Of a stretch of DNA of 64,000 nt, positions 20,003 to 29,853 are shown piece after piece. Below the pieces are notes generated by a model. The model ran no database searches. It was not told where the DNA came from and saw only the letters and a program-made list of their open reading frames with translations. The stretch is from assembly GCF_947492815.1 (NCBI RefSeq), contig NZ_CANLOB010000021.1, forward strand, positions 34,135-98,134, written 5' to 3'. Both the position numbers and the translations under genes were made by a program. Numbering within the stretch: the first letter of the stretch is position 1; each line of letters begins with the position of its first letter. Source of the stretch: an uncultured Dokdonia sp. (GTDB lineage: Bacteria; Bacteroidota; Bacteroidia; Flavobacteriales; Flavobacteriaceae).

Positions 20003-21283
20003 ATGAATATAGAACAACTACATCAACTTTTTTTAGAAAGTACTGGTATCTGTACCGATACTCGAAAATTAAAAAAAGGGCAATTATATTTTGCACTAAA
20101 AGGAGCCAACTTTAATGGAAATCTATTTGCAAAAAAAGCTTTAGAACAAGGAGCCACCTATGCTGTCATTGATGAAGCACAAGAAGATCTTAACGCCACT
20201 ATTTTAGTGGAAGATGTTTTAAAAACACTACAGGAGCTATCTACTTATCATAGAAAGTATTTAAACATTCCTATCGTAGCACTTACCGGGAGTAATGGAA
20301 AAACTACGACTAAAGAACTTATAAACGCTGTATTATCTCAAAAATATAATACCACTGCTACGCTAGGCAACCTCAACAATCACATAGGGGTTCCACTTAC
20401 ATTATTATCGATGTCTAAAGAAACGGAAATTGGCATTGTAGAAATGGGTGCAAATCATCAAGGTGAGATCGCCATGTTAAGTGAAATTGCACAACCAAAT
20501 TTTGGGTATATCACAAATTTTGGAAAAGCACATTTAGAAGGATTTGGTGGTGTAGAAGGAGTTATCAAAGGAAAAAGTGAATTGTATAAATACATTCATA
20601 AAACCAATGGTATTGCATTTGTAAATAAAGAAGATCCTTTACAGATAAAACAATCTACCGGTTTAACTATCAAAACATTTGGACCAAACATTGCAGATTA
20701 CACTATTGCATTTAAAGAAGCATCTCCATATGTTCATTTAGAAACTAACGGTCTCACGATACAAACACAATTAACAGGTGCTTATAATGCCCTGAATATT
20801 GCCGCAGCCATTGCCATAGGCTCTTATTTTTCAATACCTATGGAAGCTATCAAAAAAGGAGTAGAAAATTACATTCCTGCTAATAATAGATCTCAAATCA
20901 TAAAAAAGGAAAATAACAACACTATTATTTTAGATGCTTACAACGCAAATCCAACAAGTATGGAGGCGGCATTACTTAACTTAAGTAAACAATCATCAAA
21001 ACACAAAATCGCTTTTTTAGGAGATATGTTTGAAGTTGGCAAAACCACACTTCAAGAGCATCAATATATTCTTGATTATGCAGATTCGCTCCATATTGAT
21101 CAAGTATATGCCGTTGGGCCCACTTTCGGGATTTCGATTCCTAAAAATAACAAATACCATGTGTTCCTGACATATAACGCTTTCGCGAAAGCGTATAAAA
21201 GCAACAGTACCGTAGACACAACCATACTCATTAAAGGATCACGCGGCATGGCTATGGAACGTGTCTTAGAGTTAATTTCATAA
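20003..21283 (+). CDS. murF: UDP-N-acetylmuramoyl-tripeptide--D-alanyl-D-alanine ligase
   Basis: 'VALTGSNGKTTTKELI', 'LGNLNNHIGVPLTLL', 'ILDAYNANPTSMEAAL'. Confidence 0.95.
   Translation: MNIEQLHQLFLESTGICTDTRKLKKGQLYFALKGANFNGNLFAKKALEQGATYAVIDEAQEDLNATILVEDVLKTLQELSTYHRKYLNIPIVALTGSNGKTTTKELINAVLSQKYNTTATLGNLNNHIGVPLTLLSMSKETEIGIVEMGANHQGEIAMLSEIAQPNFGYITNFGKAHLEGFGGVEGVIKGKSELYKYIHKTNGIAFVNKEDPLQIKQSTGLTIKTFGPNIADYTIAFKEASPYVHLETNGLTIQTQLTGAYNALNIAAAIAIGSYFSIPMEAIKKGVENYIPANNRSQIIKKENNNTIILDAYNANPTSMEAALLNLSKQSSKHKIAFLGDMFEVGKTTLQEHQYILDYADSLHIDQVYAVGPTFGISIPKNNKYHVFLTYNAFAKAYKSNSTVDTTILIKGSRGMAMERVLELIS
21177..21194. repeat. palindrome copy 5 (inside murF)
   Basis: ACGCTTTCGCGAAAGCGT. 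Confidence 0.95.
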
Positions 21284-21288
21284 ATATG

Positions 21289-21363
21289 TGGGTCATACTG
21301 GATTCGAACCAGTGACTTCTACCCTGTCAAGGTAACACTCTAAACCAACTGAGTTAATGACCC
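21289..21363 (-). tRNA. tRNA-Val (anticodon GAC)
   Basis: Minus-strand cloverleaf GGGTCAT-TA-ACTC..GAGT-G-TTACC-TTGACAG-GGTAG-AAGTC-ACTGG-TTCGAAT-CCAGT-ATGACCC-A; positions 34-36 are GAC. Confidence 0.9.
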
Positions 21364-21436
21364 TTTTTGTAAAAATAAATAAAAGAAAAGGTTTTAATAC
21401 CAAATGAACTTTAAAAATCTATTTAACTAAAGACAC

Positions 21437-22471
21437 TCACAGTGTATAATGCGTTTCACTTTGATTTCTGATCGTAGTTGCTGCTTGTTCAGCTGTAATA
21501 TCACGCTGTGGATTTGCAAATAACTCATAGCCTACCATAAATTTCTTAACAGTAGCAGACCGTAACAATGGCGGGTAAAATGACATATGCATATGCCATT
21601 CCGGGTGTTCTAATCCGTCTGTAGGCGCTTGATGTATTCCAGAAGAATATGGAAATGATGTTTGAAAAATATTATCATATTTAATAGTAAGCTTCTTAAT
21701 AGCTTCTGCAAAACTCCATCGTTCTTCTTTTGTCAACCCTGTAACGGCAGCAACTTTTCGTTTTGGAAGGATCATCGTTTCATAAGGCCACACTGCCCAA
21801 TAAGGAACCAATACGATTATATGCTCGTTTTGAAAAAGAATACGCTCTTTAGCTTCTAGTTCTTGAGAAATATAATCTCCCAAAAGAGATTTTCCATTTT
21901 CTTCCCAATAAGCTAACTGCCTATCTGTTTTTTTGACGACTTCTTCAGGAATTGTACTCTGTGACCAAATTTGCCCATGCGGATGCGGATTACTACACCC
22001 CATAATAGCGCCTTTATTTTCAAATATTTGCACATAATTAATCGCTGGATTTGCGCCTAGGCTTCTATATTCATCTTGCCATAGAGCGACCACTTTATCT
22101 ATATCAAGAACAGTCATCAACGGAAGTGTCAAAGAATGATTTTCTGAAAAGCAAACTACCTTGCATATACCTTGTTCTCCTTTGGCAAGTAACAAACCGT
22201 CTTGAGTTTGCGCAGTCGTAGTTTCAGAGAGTAAGGCTGCAAAATCATTGGTAAATACATAAGGCGCCTTATAATCTGGATTAACAGCACCTCCTGCTCT
22301 TTCGTTACCTGGACATAAATAACAATGCTCATCATATGTGATGGTCTCTAAGGAAGATGGCGCTTCATTCTTTCCTTGCCAAGGTCGTTTAGTTCTATGA
22401 GGAGACACCAAAATCCATTCTCCAGTTAATATATTAAATCTTCTATGTGGATACTCTTGCAAAGATGTCAT
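21437..22471 (-). CDS. galT: galactose-1-phosphate uridylyltransferase
   Basis: 'RRFNILTGEWILVSPHRTKRPWQG', 'GCSNPHPHGQIWSQ', 'HMSFYPPLLRSATVKKFMVGYE'. Confidence 0.95.
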   Translation of the reverse strand: MTSLQEYPHRRFNILTGEWILVSPHRTKRPWQGKNEAPSSLETITYDEHCYLCPGNERAGGAVNPDYKAPYVFTNDFAALLSETTTAQTQDGLLLAKGEQGICKVVCFSENHSLTLPLMTVLDIDKVVALWQDEYRSLGANPAINYVQIFENKGAIMGCSNPHPHGQIWSQSTIPEEVVKKTDRQLAYWEENGKSLLGDYISQELEAKERILFQNEHIIVLVPYWAVWPYETMILPKRKVAAVTGLTKEERWSFAEAIKKLTIKYDNIFQTSFPYSSGIHQAPTDGLEHPEWHMHMSFYPPLLRSATVKKFMVGYELFANPQRDITAEQAATTIRNQSETHYTL

Positions 22472-22472
22472 A

Positions 22473-23621
22473 CTATGAATAAATTGATGTTCCTTGACTA
22501 GGAACTGTTACAAATGAAGTTAAGTCTATATCAAACTCTTTTTTATATGCTATTGATGCATCTGTAATAAATTTTTCTACCGCATTTTTATGAATTAAAT
22601 TAATCGTACAACCACCAAAGCCCCCTCCCATCATTCGGGCGCCAAGTACCTGATCATATCCTTTTGAAAAATCTACCAAAAAATCTAATTCAGGGCAACT
22701 GACTTCATATTGATGTTGCAATCCAAAATGAGAGGCATACATCAAATTTCCAAATTGCTTCAAATTTCCTTCTTTTAAATAATCAACAGCTTCTAAAACT
22801 CGCTGATTTTCTTGTAGAACGTATGTTGCTCTTTGAAAATGAACGTCAGATAATTGACTTTCATAGTCTTTTAATTGTAAAAGCGTGATATCCCGTAATG
22901 AAGTGATATTAGCATTATCCTTCTGCATCATGCTCACAACCTCCTCACATTCTTCCCTACGTGTATTATACTCACTAGAAGCTAGATTATGAGACACATT
23001 TGTATTTAAAAGTAGTACAACATAAGGATCAAAATCTACATCTATATACGTATGCTGGTTCGTTAAGCAATCTAAAAGCAAGACAGTACTTTCTTTACTT
23101 TTCATCACAGCATACTGATCCATGATACCGCATTTAGTCCCTACAAAATTATGCTCAGCTCTTTGTGACAACTGCACCATTTGCAACGTAGATACGTTTA
23201 ATTCAAAAAGTGCATTTAATCCATAAGCTATACCACATTCTAAAGCTGCAGAAGAGCTAACACCACTCCCTAATGGAAGATCGCTATCTATAAGACAGTC
23301 AAAGGCACCTATACCATTAGTTATTTTTTGTATTTCTGCGACAACACCTACGATAAAATTTTCCCAAGTAGCTTCTCTAATCTCTACCTTATCTATATCG
23401 AAAGTAAAAAGCGCTTGATATGTAGTGCTCAATACAGTACATTGCGTAGCAGAGGATGCCTTTTGAAAAGAAAGTGTAATTTTCTTATCAATAGCCGTTG
23501 GAAGTACAAAACCATTATTATAATCTGTATGTTCTCCAATAAAGTTGATCCTGCCGGGTGATATGACTTTTAATTGACTCTTAAAAGAATTCAGAAAAGA
23601 TGTAATCTGTGTACTCATCAT
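22473..23621 (-). CDS. galK: galactokinase
   Basis: 'SPGRINFIGEHTDYNNGFVLPTAID', 'DLPLGSGVSSSAALE', 'ARMMGGGFGGCTINL'. Confidence 0.95.
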   Translation of the reverse strand: MMSTQITSFLNSFKSQLKVISPGRINFIGEHTDYNNGFVLPTAIDKKITLSFQKASSATQCTVLSTTYQALFTFDIDKVEIREATWENFIVGVVAEIQKITNGIGAFDCLIDSDLPLGSGVSSSAALECGIAYGLNALFELNVSTLQMVQLSQRAEHNFVGTKCGIMDQYAVMKSKESTVLLLDCLTNQHTYIDVDFDPYVVLLLNTNVSHNLASSEYNTRREECEEVVSMMQKDNANITSLRDITLLQLKDYESQLSDVHFQRATYVLQENQRVLEAVDYLKEGNLKQFGNLMYASHFGLQHQYEVSCPELDFLVDFSKGYDQVLGARMMGGGFGGCTINLIHKNAVEKFITDASIAYKKEFDIDLTSFVTVPSQGTSIYS

Positions 23622-23794
23622 AATAATAAATCTATGCTACTCTGGTCTACTCGCAAAAATAACAAACCTGTCATTAAAATCTAATAAACTTGAAACATTA
23701 TTAATTTTCAATATAATCCAACATAGAATTTGAAGTTTATTTTGAGTTATATTTATTAAAACAATACTTTAGCAAACAAACTTATACCTTTTTT

Positions 23795-24811
23795 ATGTCT
23801 TCGTTGTTCGAAAAAATATACGATTTACAGCACATACCTTCTATTTCTAAGCATGAACAAATTGTTCATGGGATTATGAATGCTATAGATGCTGGAGTAC
23901 TCACTGTAGGAGACAAACTTCCCTCTATCAATGTAATGGTAGCCGAAATAGGGTACGCGCGTAAAACAATCGTTAAGGCATATACAGAGTTAAAAGAACG
24001 AGGACTTGTAGAATCTAAGAATTTGAAAGGCTATTTTATCATAAGTCAAGAAACAAACACCACTTTAAAAGTAGCCCTCATCTTATTTGCTTTTCATAGT
24101 TTTCAGGAAGATTTTTACAACACTTTTAGAAAGGAATTAGGTAAAAGATTTCAAATTGATATCTTTTTTCATCACAACAACCTTAGTCTTTTTAAAACAA
24201 TCATGGATAATATAAGTAGAAAATATGGGGCTTATGTTATTGCACCTATACAAGACCCTGAAGTAATTCCTCTTATGGAAGCAATTTCTCCAGATCGTCT
24301 TTTAATTGTAGACAGGTATTTAAAATTACCCCCTACATATTCCTATATTACACAAGAATTTGAAGAAATCACATATAACAAACTTGTTGAACTCGCACCT
24401 CGTCTTCAAGAATATGATAAGATGATCTTATTCTTTAAAGCTAATACAGACTTACCAAAAGGCATTCTAAAAGCATTTCAACGTTTTATCACTGATTACA
24501 ATATAAAAGGAGAAGTATTTCCTGACTATAGAGCCAAACTACTCAAAAAGAGAACTGCTTTTTTTACAATTGCTGATTCAAGCTTATGGCAAATTCTAAA
24601 AGATGCTAGAAAACTGGAATATCGTATTGGGCAAGATATTGGTATACTAGCACATGACGATAATATTGTAAAAGAAATTGCCTTTGGAGGGATCTCTACG
24701 ATCTCAACAGATTTTACATTGATGGCAAAAAAGGCCGCTACTTATGTAAAAGAAGGAAACCCCATTCAAGAAACCATTCCTACCTATCTAAGACAAAGAA
24801 ATTCTTTGTAA
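23795..24811 (+). CDS. GntR-family transcriptional regulator with sugar-binding-type C-terminal domain
   Basis: 'IVHGIMNAIDAGVLTVGDKLPSINVMVAEIGYARKTIVKAYTELKERGLVESKNLKGYFI' wHTH. Confidence 0.85.
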   Translation: MSSLFEKIYDLQHIPSISKHEQIVHGIMNAIDAGVLTVGDKLPSINVMVAEIGYARKTIVKAYTELKERGLVESKNLKGYFIISQETNTTLKVALILFAFHSFQEDFYNTFRKELGKRFQIDIFFHHNNLSLFKTIMDNISRKYGAYVIAPIQDPEVIPLMEAISPDRLLIVDRYLKLPPTYSYITQEFEEITYNKLVELAPRLQEYDKMILFFKANTDLPKGILKAFQRFITDYNIKGEVFPDYRAKLLKKRTAFFTIADSSLWQILKDARKLEYRIGQDIGILAHDDNIVKEIAFGGISTISTDFTLMAKKAATYVKEGNPIQETIPTYLRQRNSL

Positions 24812-24946
24812 AAACAAGGTATTTCCACACATTATCTTTTCTTTTTTCCTACAAAAGACAATTATTATATCCATATTTAAACATGGTTAATATTGTCATA
24901 TTATCATTTTTTTAATACTTAATTATAAAAAATAGAAAAAATACTG

Positions 24947-24954
24947 TATTTTTG
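24947..24954 (+). promoter_or_regulatory. putative Bacteroidota -7 element upstream of susC
   Basis: TATTTTTG matches TAnnTTTG; no clear TTG -33 box at canonical spacing. Confidence 0.35.
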
Positions 24955-25005
24955 AAAAGTAGCATAGTGTATCATAGCATTAAATATGTTACAAATTAAC
25001 CAAGC

Positions 25006-28000
25006 ATGTCTAATCAATTTATAAAAACCAATTGTATGAATCTAACAAAACTCAAACCCATTGTTACGCTTCTTCTGGTCGTTATTTCTAGTTGTTTGTA
25101 TGCACAGCAGACAATAACAGGAACCGTGACTGAAGAATTAGGACCATTACCTGGGGTAAATATTCTTGTGAAGGGCACTCAAAATGGAACAACTACAGAT
25201 TTTGATGGTAATTATACGCTTTCAAATGTTGCAGATGACGCCATCATTATTTTCTCTTATACAGGTTTTACAACACAAGAAATCCCAGTAAATGGGCAAA
25301 CTATTATTAATTTGGTAATGCAAATAGATGCCGCAGCTCTTGACGAAGTGATTGTTGTAGGATTTGGATCTCAATCTAAAAGAGATGTTACAGGTGCTAT
25401 TTCACAAATAAAAACCGAAGACATTGCACAAGTTGTGACTGCAAACCCAACCTCAGCATTACAAGGTAAACTAGCCGGGGTTCAAGTTGAAACTGCTGGT
25501 GGTGCTCCTGGAAGTCCTGCTAATGTTTTTGTACGTGGTGTAAGTTCTTTAACAAATTCTGCTCCATTATATGTAGTAGACGGTACTATATCTGACAATA
25601 TCAACTACTTAAACGCAAAAGACATTGTAAATATACAAGTATTAAAAGATGCAACTTCAGCTGCCATTTATGGATCTCGTGCTGCAAATGGCGTTGTTAT
25701 AGTAACTACAAACAGAGGTAAAACTGATACTGCTCCTACTGTAAATATTGATATAAGAAGCGGTGTCAATGCAGTAGGAAGGACTTTAGATTTATTAAAT
25801 GGACCTGAATACATTAACTTTTTGAATCAAAGACTTATTAATGATGGCCTTGAAGGAAATATTCAAGACCCAGGAATTGATACGGATTTTCAAGATCTAT
25901 CTATTAACTCAGGTTTCATTCAAGATTATGGATTTAATGTATCTGGAGGTGGAGAAAATTCTAAATACTTTTTTAGCGCTAATTACTACGATGAAGAAGG
26001 ATTACTTATCAGTGAAGATTTTAATCGTAAAAACATACGTTTAAATAGTGAGTTCAAATTAGGGAAATTAAAAATTCAAGAATCATTTGGTTTTTCTGAA
26101 AATCGCTTTACACGAAACAACGCCTTTGGTAACCAAGGAGGTACTGTTCCAATTATTAGAGCTGAAGCACCTGAAAATTTAGGTGGATTTGAGTCTGTAG
26201 ATGGAAACATCTTTGGAGTTGGTGGTGCTAACAAGTTTGCACAAGCACAACTTGTAAATGACCAAAACACAGAGCGTAATTTCCTAGGAAATATTAATTT
26301 TTCTTATGAAATTATAGAAGGACTTACCGCCAAATTGAATATTGGTACGGAATATACCAGTTTTTACAGAAATACATTTCAGCCTATATTTAATTTAGGA
26401 GGTCCTGATGTAGATCCTGCCAATACACCGTTTGATGCAACTTTTAATTTTAATCAACTTAATGATTTAACAGAAGTTCGAGGAGAACGTTATGCTACTA
26501 ATGTAGAACCAACAATTAATTACAAGAGAAGTGTTGGAGAGCATAACTTTGATGTCTTATTAGGAGGTGCTCGTCAAGACATTACCGATAATAGTATTGC
26601 TATTTATGCAGAAGGTTTACCAAGTAGTAGTATTACCAACATTGCCCAATTTACAGACAATATTGTAAATTCTGGTGGAGGACGTTTTGACAATAAACTC
26701 TTCTCAGTTTTCGGACGTATTAACTATAACTACAATAAGAAATATTTATTTACAGCTATTATACGTCGTGATAAAACTTCACTCTTTGCTGATGGATTCA
26801 ACGAAGGAACCTTCCCTTCATTTTCAGCTGGATGGGTTATTAGCGATGAAGATTTCTTTAATAAAGATGGTCTTTTTACTAATTTAAAGTTAAGAGCAGG
26901 ATACGGAGAATTAGGCTCACAAAATGTCCCTCCTTTTTCAAATCAATCTGTTTTAGGATCTACTTCGCCAGTAACTTTCGGAGGTGTTTCTGGACAAATA
27001 CCAGGCTTTGCCATCACCTCTCTTGTAGATCCTAGTATTACTTTTGAAACATCTACTACTGTAAATATAGGAATTGACGCAGCTCTTTTAAACAATGATT
27101 TAAGATTAAGTTTAGATTATTTTAATAGAGATAATGATGACGTTTTACAAGCTGTTGCTATTCCTGATTCAAACGGATCTGTAAATCCTGTATTTCAAAA
27201 TGCTTCTTCAATAAATAACAAAGGATTTGAATTTGAAGCACAATATCATTATGATAAAGGAGGAGATTTCACATTTGATATCGGATTTAATTTATCTGCG
27301 ATACAAAATGAATTAACCCGCTCTCCTAACCCTATTGTTGGACCTTCTTATAATGAAGAAGGATTACGAGCAAATCGTTTTGAAGAAGGACAACCCTTAG
27401 GATTCTTTTTTGGATTTAGAACAGATGGAATTTATAATGATCAAGCAGAGATAGATAATGATCCATTTTTAGCTAATGACCCAGATCGTAGAGCTTTATT
27501 ACAGCCAGGAGATTTTAGAAGGGTCGATATTAATGGAGATGGTCGCATAAATGATGAAGACCAAACATCTTTAGGTGATCCTACACCTGATTTTACATAT
27601 GGTATTAACTTTGCTGCAAACTATAAAAAATGGGATTTATCGGCATTTTTTAATGGAGTACAAGGAAATGAAATCTATAATGTAACAAAGTTCTTTGGGT
27701 ATTTCTTCTTAGATGATAATAAACTAGGTATTGTAAGAGACGCATTTACACCACAAAACACAAATACAAACTTACCAAGAGTATCTGTACAAGATCCCGC
27801 AGGAAATCAATTACCATCGGACTTTTTTGTTGAAGATGGTTCTTTCTTACGCCTAAAAACATTAGAAGTAGGATATAACTTTACAGACTTTATAGGAAAA
27901 GAATGGGTTTCTAATGCACGTGTTTTTGCAAACGTTCAAAATTTATTTACTATCACAAACTATTCTGGATATGACCCAGAAGTTGGATCTAACAATAATG

Positions 28001-28134
28001 GTTTAGGAGCCAATCGTGGTTTTTTCGGATTCAACCCTACGTTTGCATCAGACGCTGTTTTTGATAGAGGATTAGATATTAGAGCTCAACCAAGACCTAG
28101 AACATTTACAATGGGTCTACAAATGACATTTTAA
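25006..28134 (+). CDS. SusC/RagA-family TonB-linked outer membrane protein (likely start at 25036)
   Basis: CarboxypepD_reg-like 'GTVTEELGPLPGVNILVKGTQNGTTTDFDGNYTLS', plug 'VRGVSSLTNSAPLYVVDGT...LKDATSAAIYGSRAANGVVIVTT'. Confidence 0.95.
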   Translation: MSNQFIKTNCMNLTKLKPIVTLLLVVISSCLYAQQTITGTVTEELGPLPGVNILVKGTQNGTTTDFDGNYTLSNVADDAIIIFSYTGFTTQEIPVNGQTIINLVMQIDAAALDEVIVVGFGSQSKRDVTGAISQIKTEDIAQVVTANPTSALQGKLAGVQVETAGGAPGSPANVFVRGVSSLTNSAPLYVVDGTISDNINYLNAKDIVNIQVLKDATSAAIYGSRAANGVVIVTTNRGKTDTAPTVNIDIRSGVNAVGRTLDLLNGPEYINFLNQRLINDGLEGNIQDPGIDTDFQDLSINSGFIQDYGFNVSGGGENSKYFFSANYYDEEGLLISEDFNRKNIRLNSEFKLGKLKIQESFGFSENRFTRNNAFGNQGGTVPIIRAEAPENLGGFESVDGNIFGVGGANKFAQAQLVNDQNTERNFLGNINFSYEIIEGLTAKLNIGTEYTSFYRNTFQPIFNLGGPDVDPANTPFDATFNFNQLNDLTEVRGERYATNVEPTINYKRSVGEHNFDVLLGGARQDITDNSIAIYAEGLPSSSITNIAQFTDNIVNSGGGRFDNKLFSVFGRINYNYNKKYLFTAIIRRDKTSLFADGFNEGTFPSFSAGWVISDEDFFNKDGLFTNLKLRAGYGELGSQNVPPFSNQSVLGSTSPVTFGGVSGQIPGFAITSLVDPSITFETSTTVNIGIDAALLNNDLRLSLDYFNRDNDDVLQAVAIPDSNGSVNPVFQNASSINNKGFEFEAQYHYDKGGDFTFDIGFNLSAIQNELTRSPNPIVGPSYNEEGLRANRFEEGQPLGFFFGFRTDGIYNDQAEIDNDPFLANDPDRRALLQPGDFRRVDINGDGRINDEDQTSLGDPTPDFTYGINFAANYKKWDLSAFFNGVQGNEIYNVTKFFGYFFLDDNKLGIVRDAFTPQNTNTNLPRVSVQDPAGNQLPSDFFVEDGSFLRLKTLEVGYNFTDFIGKEWVSNARVFANVQNLFTITNYSGYDPEVGSNNNGLGANRGFFGFNPTFASDAVFDRGLDIRAQPRPRTFTMGLQMTF

Positions 28135-28154
28135 AAAAATAAAAAGAATACGAT

Positions 28155-29738
28155 ATGAAAACAATTAAAAAACTATTCCCAGTTATACTACTGCTATTTG
28201 CTGTAGCATTCTATTATAGCTGTGATGAAGAAGACTTAAATATTTCAAATCCAAACAATGTAGCAGAACCTGAATTTTTTCAATCTGAAGCAGATTTTAG
28301 ACTTGCTGTAAATGGTATGTACCACCCTATTACTGCTGTTTTCTTCTGGGGACGTGTTGTACACACAGGAGCTATGTTACGTTCTGATGCCTATAATGTT
28401 ATCCCGTTCCAGCAAAACACCACCATGTCTACATTAGAAGGACAACCAGGCATTGCAAGATGGGCCGTAGATATGTATCCTCAATTATATCAATCTATTT
28501 CTAGAGCTAATAGAATTATTGAAGAAGATGCAGAAAATGAGGTGCTTTCTGGAGATGTTCAGAATGAAATTTTAGGACAAGCGCATTTTCAACGTGCATT
28601 TTGCAACTGGTATTTATTAAATCTCTTTGGAACAGCACCATTAGTGATGCAAATACCAGAGAATACAGATGATTTCTTCCCTCCTAATGCAACAGCTGCT
28701 ATGTTTAATGAAGCAATTATCGCCGATCTAACAGAAGCAGTTAATAGATTACCTGACACCTGGGGAGCTGAAGATTTAGGACGCCCAACTAGAGGTGCTG
28801 CACTAGCATTAAGAGGAAAAACATATTTATATATGGAAGACTGGGCAAATGCCGCTGCAGATTTGACTACGGTTACTACATTAGGATATTCGCTACTTCC
28901 AAGTGTAAACTATGGAGATAATTTTTCTTCAGACTCATCACTTGAAAACAATAGTGAATCTATTTACGAGTTACAATACGTTGCACAGGACAACTTTGTA
29001 TGGGGCTCAGATATTCCATTAACAGGAACACAATCTAACTGGCATATTGATTACTCACCACCACATGTAAGTTTAGATCAAGGCCATGTGATCAATCCAC
29101 ATATTCGTAATGTTTTTGATGCCAATGGGGATACTGTAAGACGTAATGCTACTATGGTATTTGATTACCCAGGGGCAACAGGATATGCAGGAGTACCATA
29201 CCTAGAAGATTTTGCTCCTAGTATAGAAACTATAAATGCTTTAGGAGTAGAACCTATTTTTTCTGTTAAATACACAGGTATTGAATCAGGACTCTCTAGT
29301 TCTTCAATTTCTGGATTTGGAAATGACCTTGGAACAAATTGGCGTATTATACGTTATGCTGATGTACTTTTAATGCTAGCAGAAGCTCAAAACGAATTAG
29401 GAAATACAGAAGCTGCTATTGGGTTTATCAACCAAGTGCGAGACAGAGCACAAATTACAGACCTTCCTAGTGGCTTAAGTCAAAATGAGGTATTTGATGC
29501 CATTGTAGATGAGCGTATCATGGAACTTACAGGAGAAGGACATCGTTTCTTTGATATTGTAAGATGGGGAATTGCAGACGAAATCCTTGGGCAAGGATCT
29601 ACCATTGCTGATGGAAATCACCCTAAATCTTTAGCAGGACCTGCTGCATTCTTTACACCAAACCAAGATGAAGTTTTATGGTTACCATTAACAGAATTGC
29701 AAGCAAACCCTAATCTAACTCAGAATCAAGGGTATTAA
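28155..29738 (+). CDS. SusD/RagB-family nutrient-binding lipoprotein
   Basis: Lipobox 'YYSCDEED'; 'RYADVLLMLAEAQNELG', 'RDRAQITDLPSGLS', 'RIMELTGEGHRFFDIVRWG'. Confidence 0.95.
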   Translation: MKTIKKLFPVILLLFAVAFYYSCDEEDLNISNPNNVAEPEFFQSEADFRLAVNGMYHPITAVFFWGRVVHTGAMLRSDAYNVIPFQQNTTMSTLEGQPGIARWAVDMYPQLYQSISRANRIIEEDAENEVLSGDVQNEILGQAHFQRAFCNWYLLNLFGTAPLVMQIPENTDDFFPPNATAAMFNEAIIADLTEAVNRLPDTWGAEDLGRPTRGAALALRGKTYLYMEDWANAAADLTTVTTLGYSLLPSVNYGDNFSSDSSLENNSESIYELQYVAQDNFVWGSDIPLTGTQSNWHIDYSPPHVSLDQGHVINPHIRNVFDANGDTVRRNATMVFDYPGATGYAGVPYLEDFAPSIETINALGVEPIFSVKYTGIESGLSSSSISGFGNDLGTNWRIIRYADVLLMLAEAQNELGNTEAAIGFINQVRDRAQITDLPSGLSQNEVFDAIVDERIMELTGEGHRFFDIVRWGIADEILGQGSTIADGNHPKSLAGPAAFFTPNQDEVLWLPLTELQANPNLTQNQGY

Positions 29739-29789
29739 ACAAATGATGCTTTTTAATAATAAAATTTGAATTTAGTTTGTTTTTAATTT

Positions 29790-29822
29790 GTCGAGCAGGT
29801 CTTATCTTGTGGTCTGCTCGAC
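29790..29822. other. hairpin between susD and the VCBS lipoprotein gene
   Basis: GTCGAGCAG-N15-CTGCTCGAC perfect 9-bp stem. Confidence 0.6.
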
Positions 29823-29853
29823 GTTAAAAATAATACCATAAACACGATACAAT

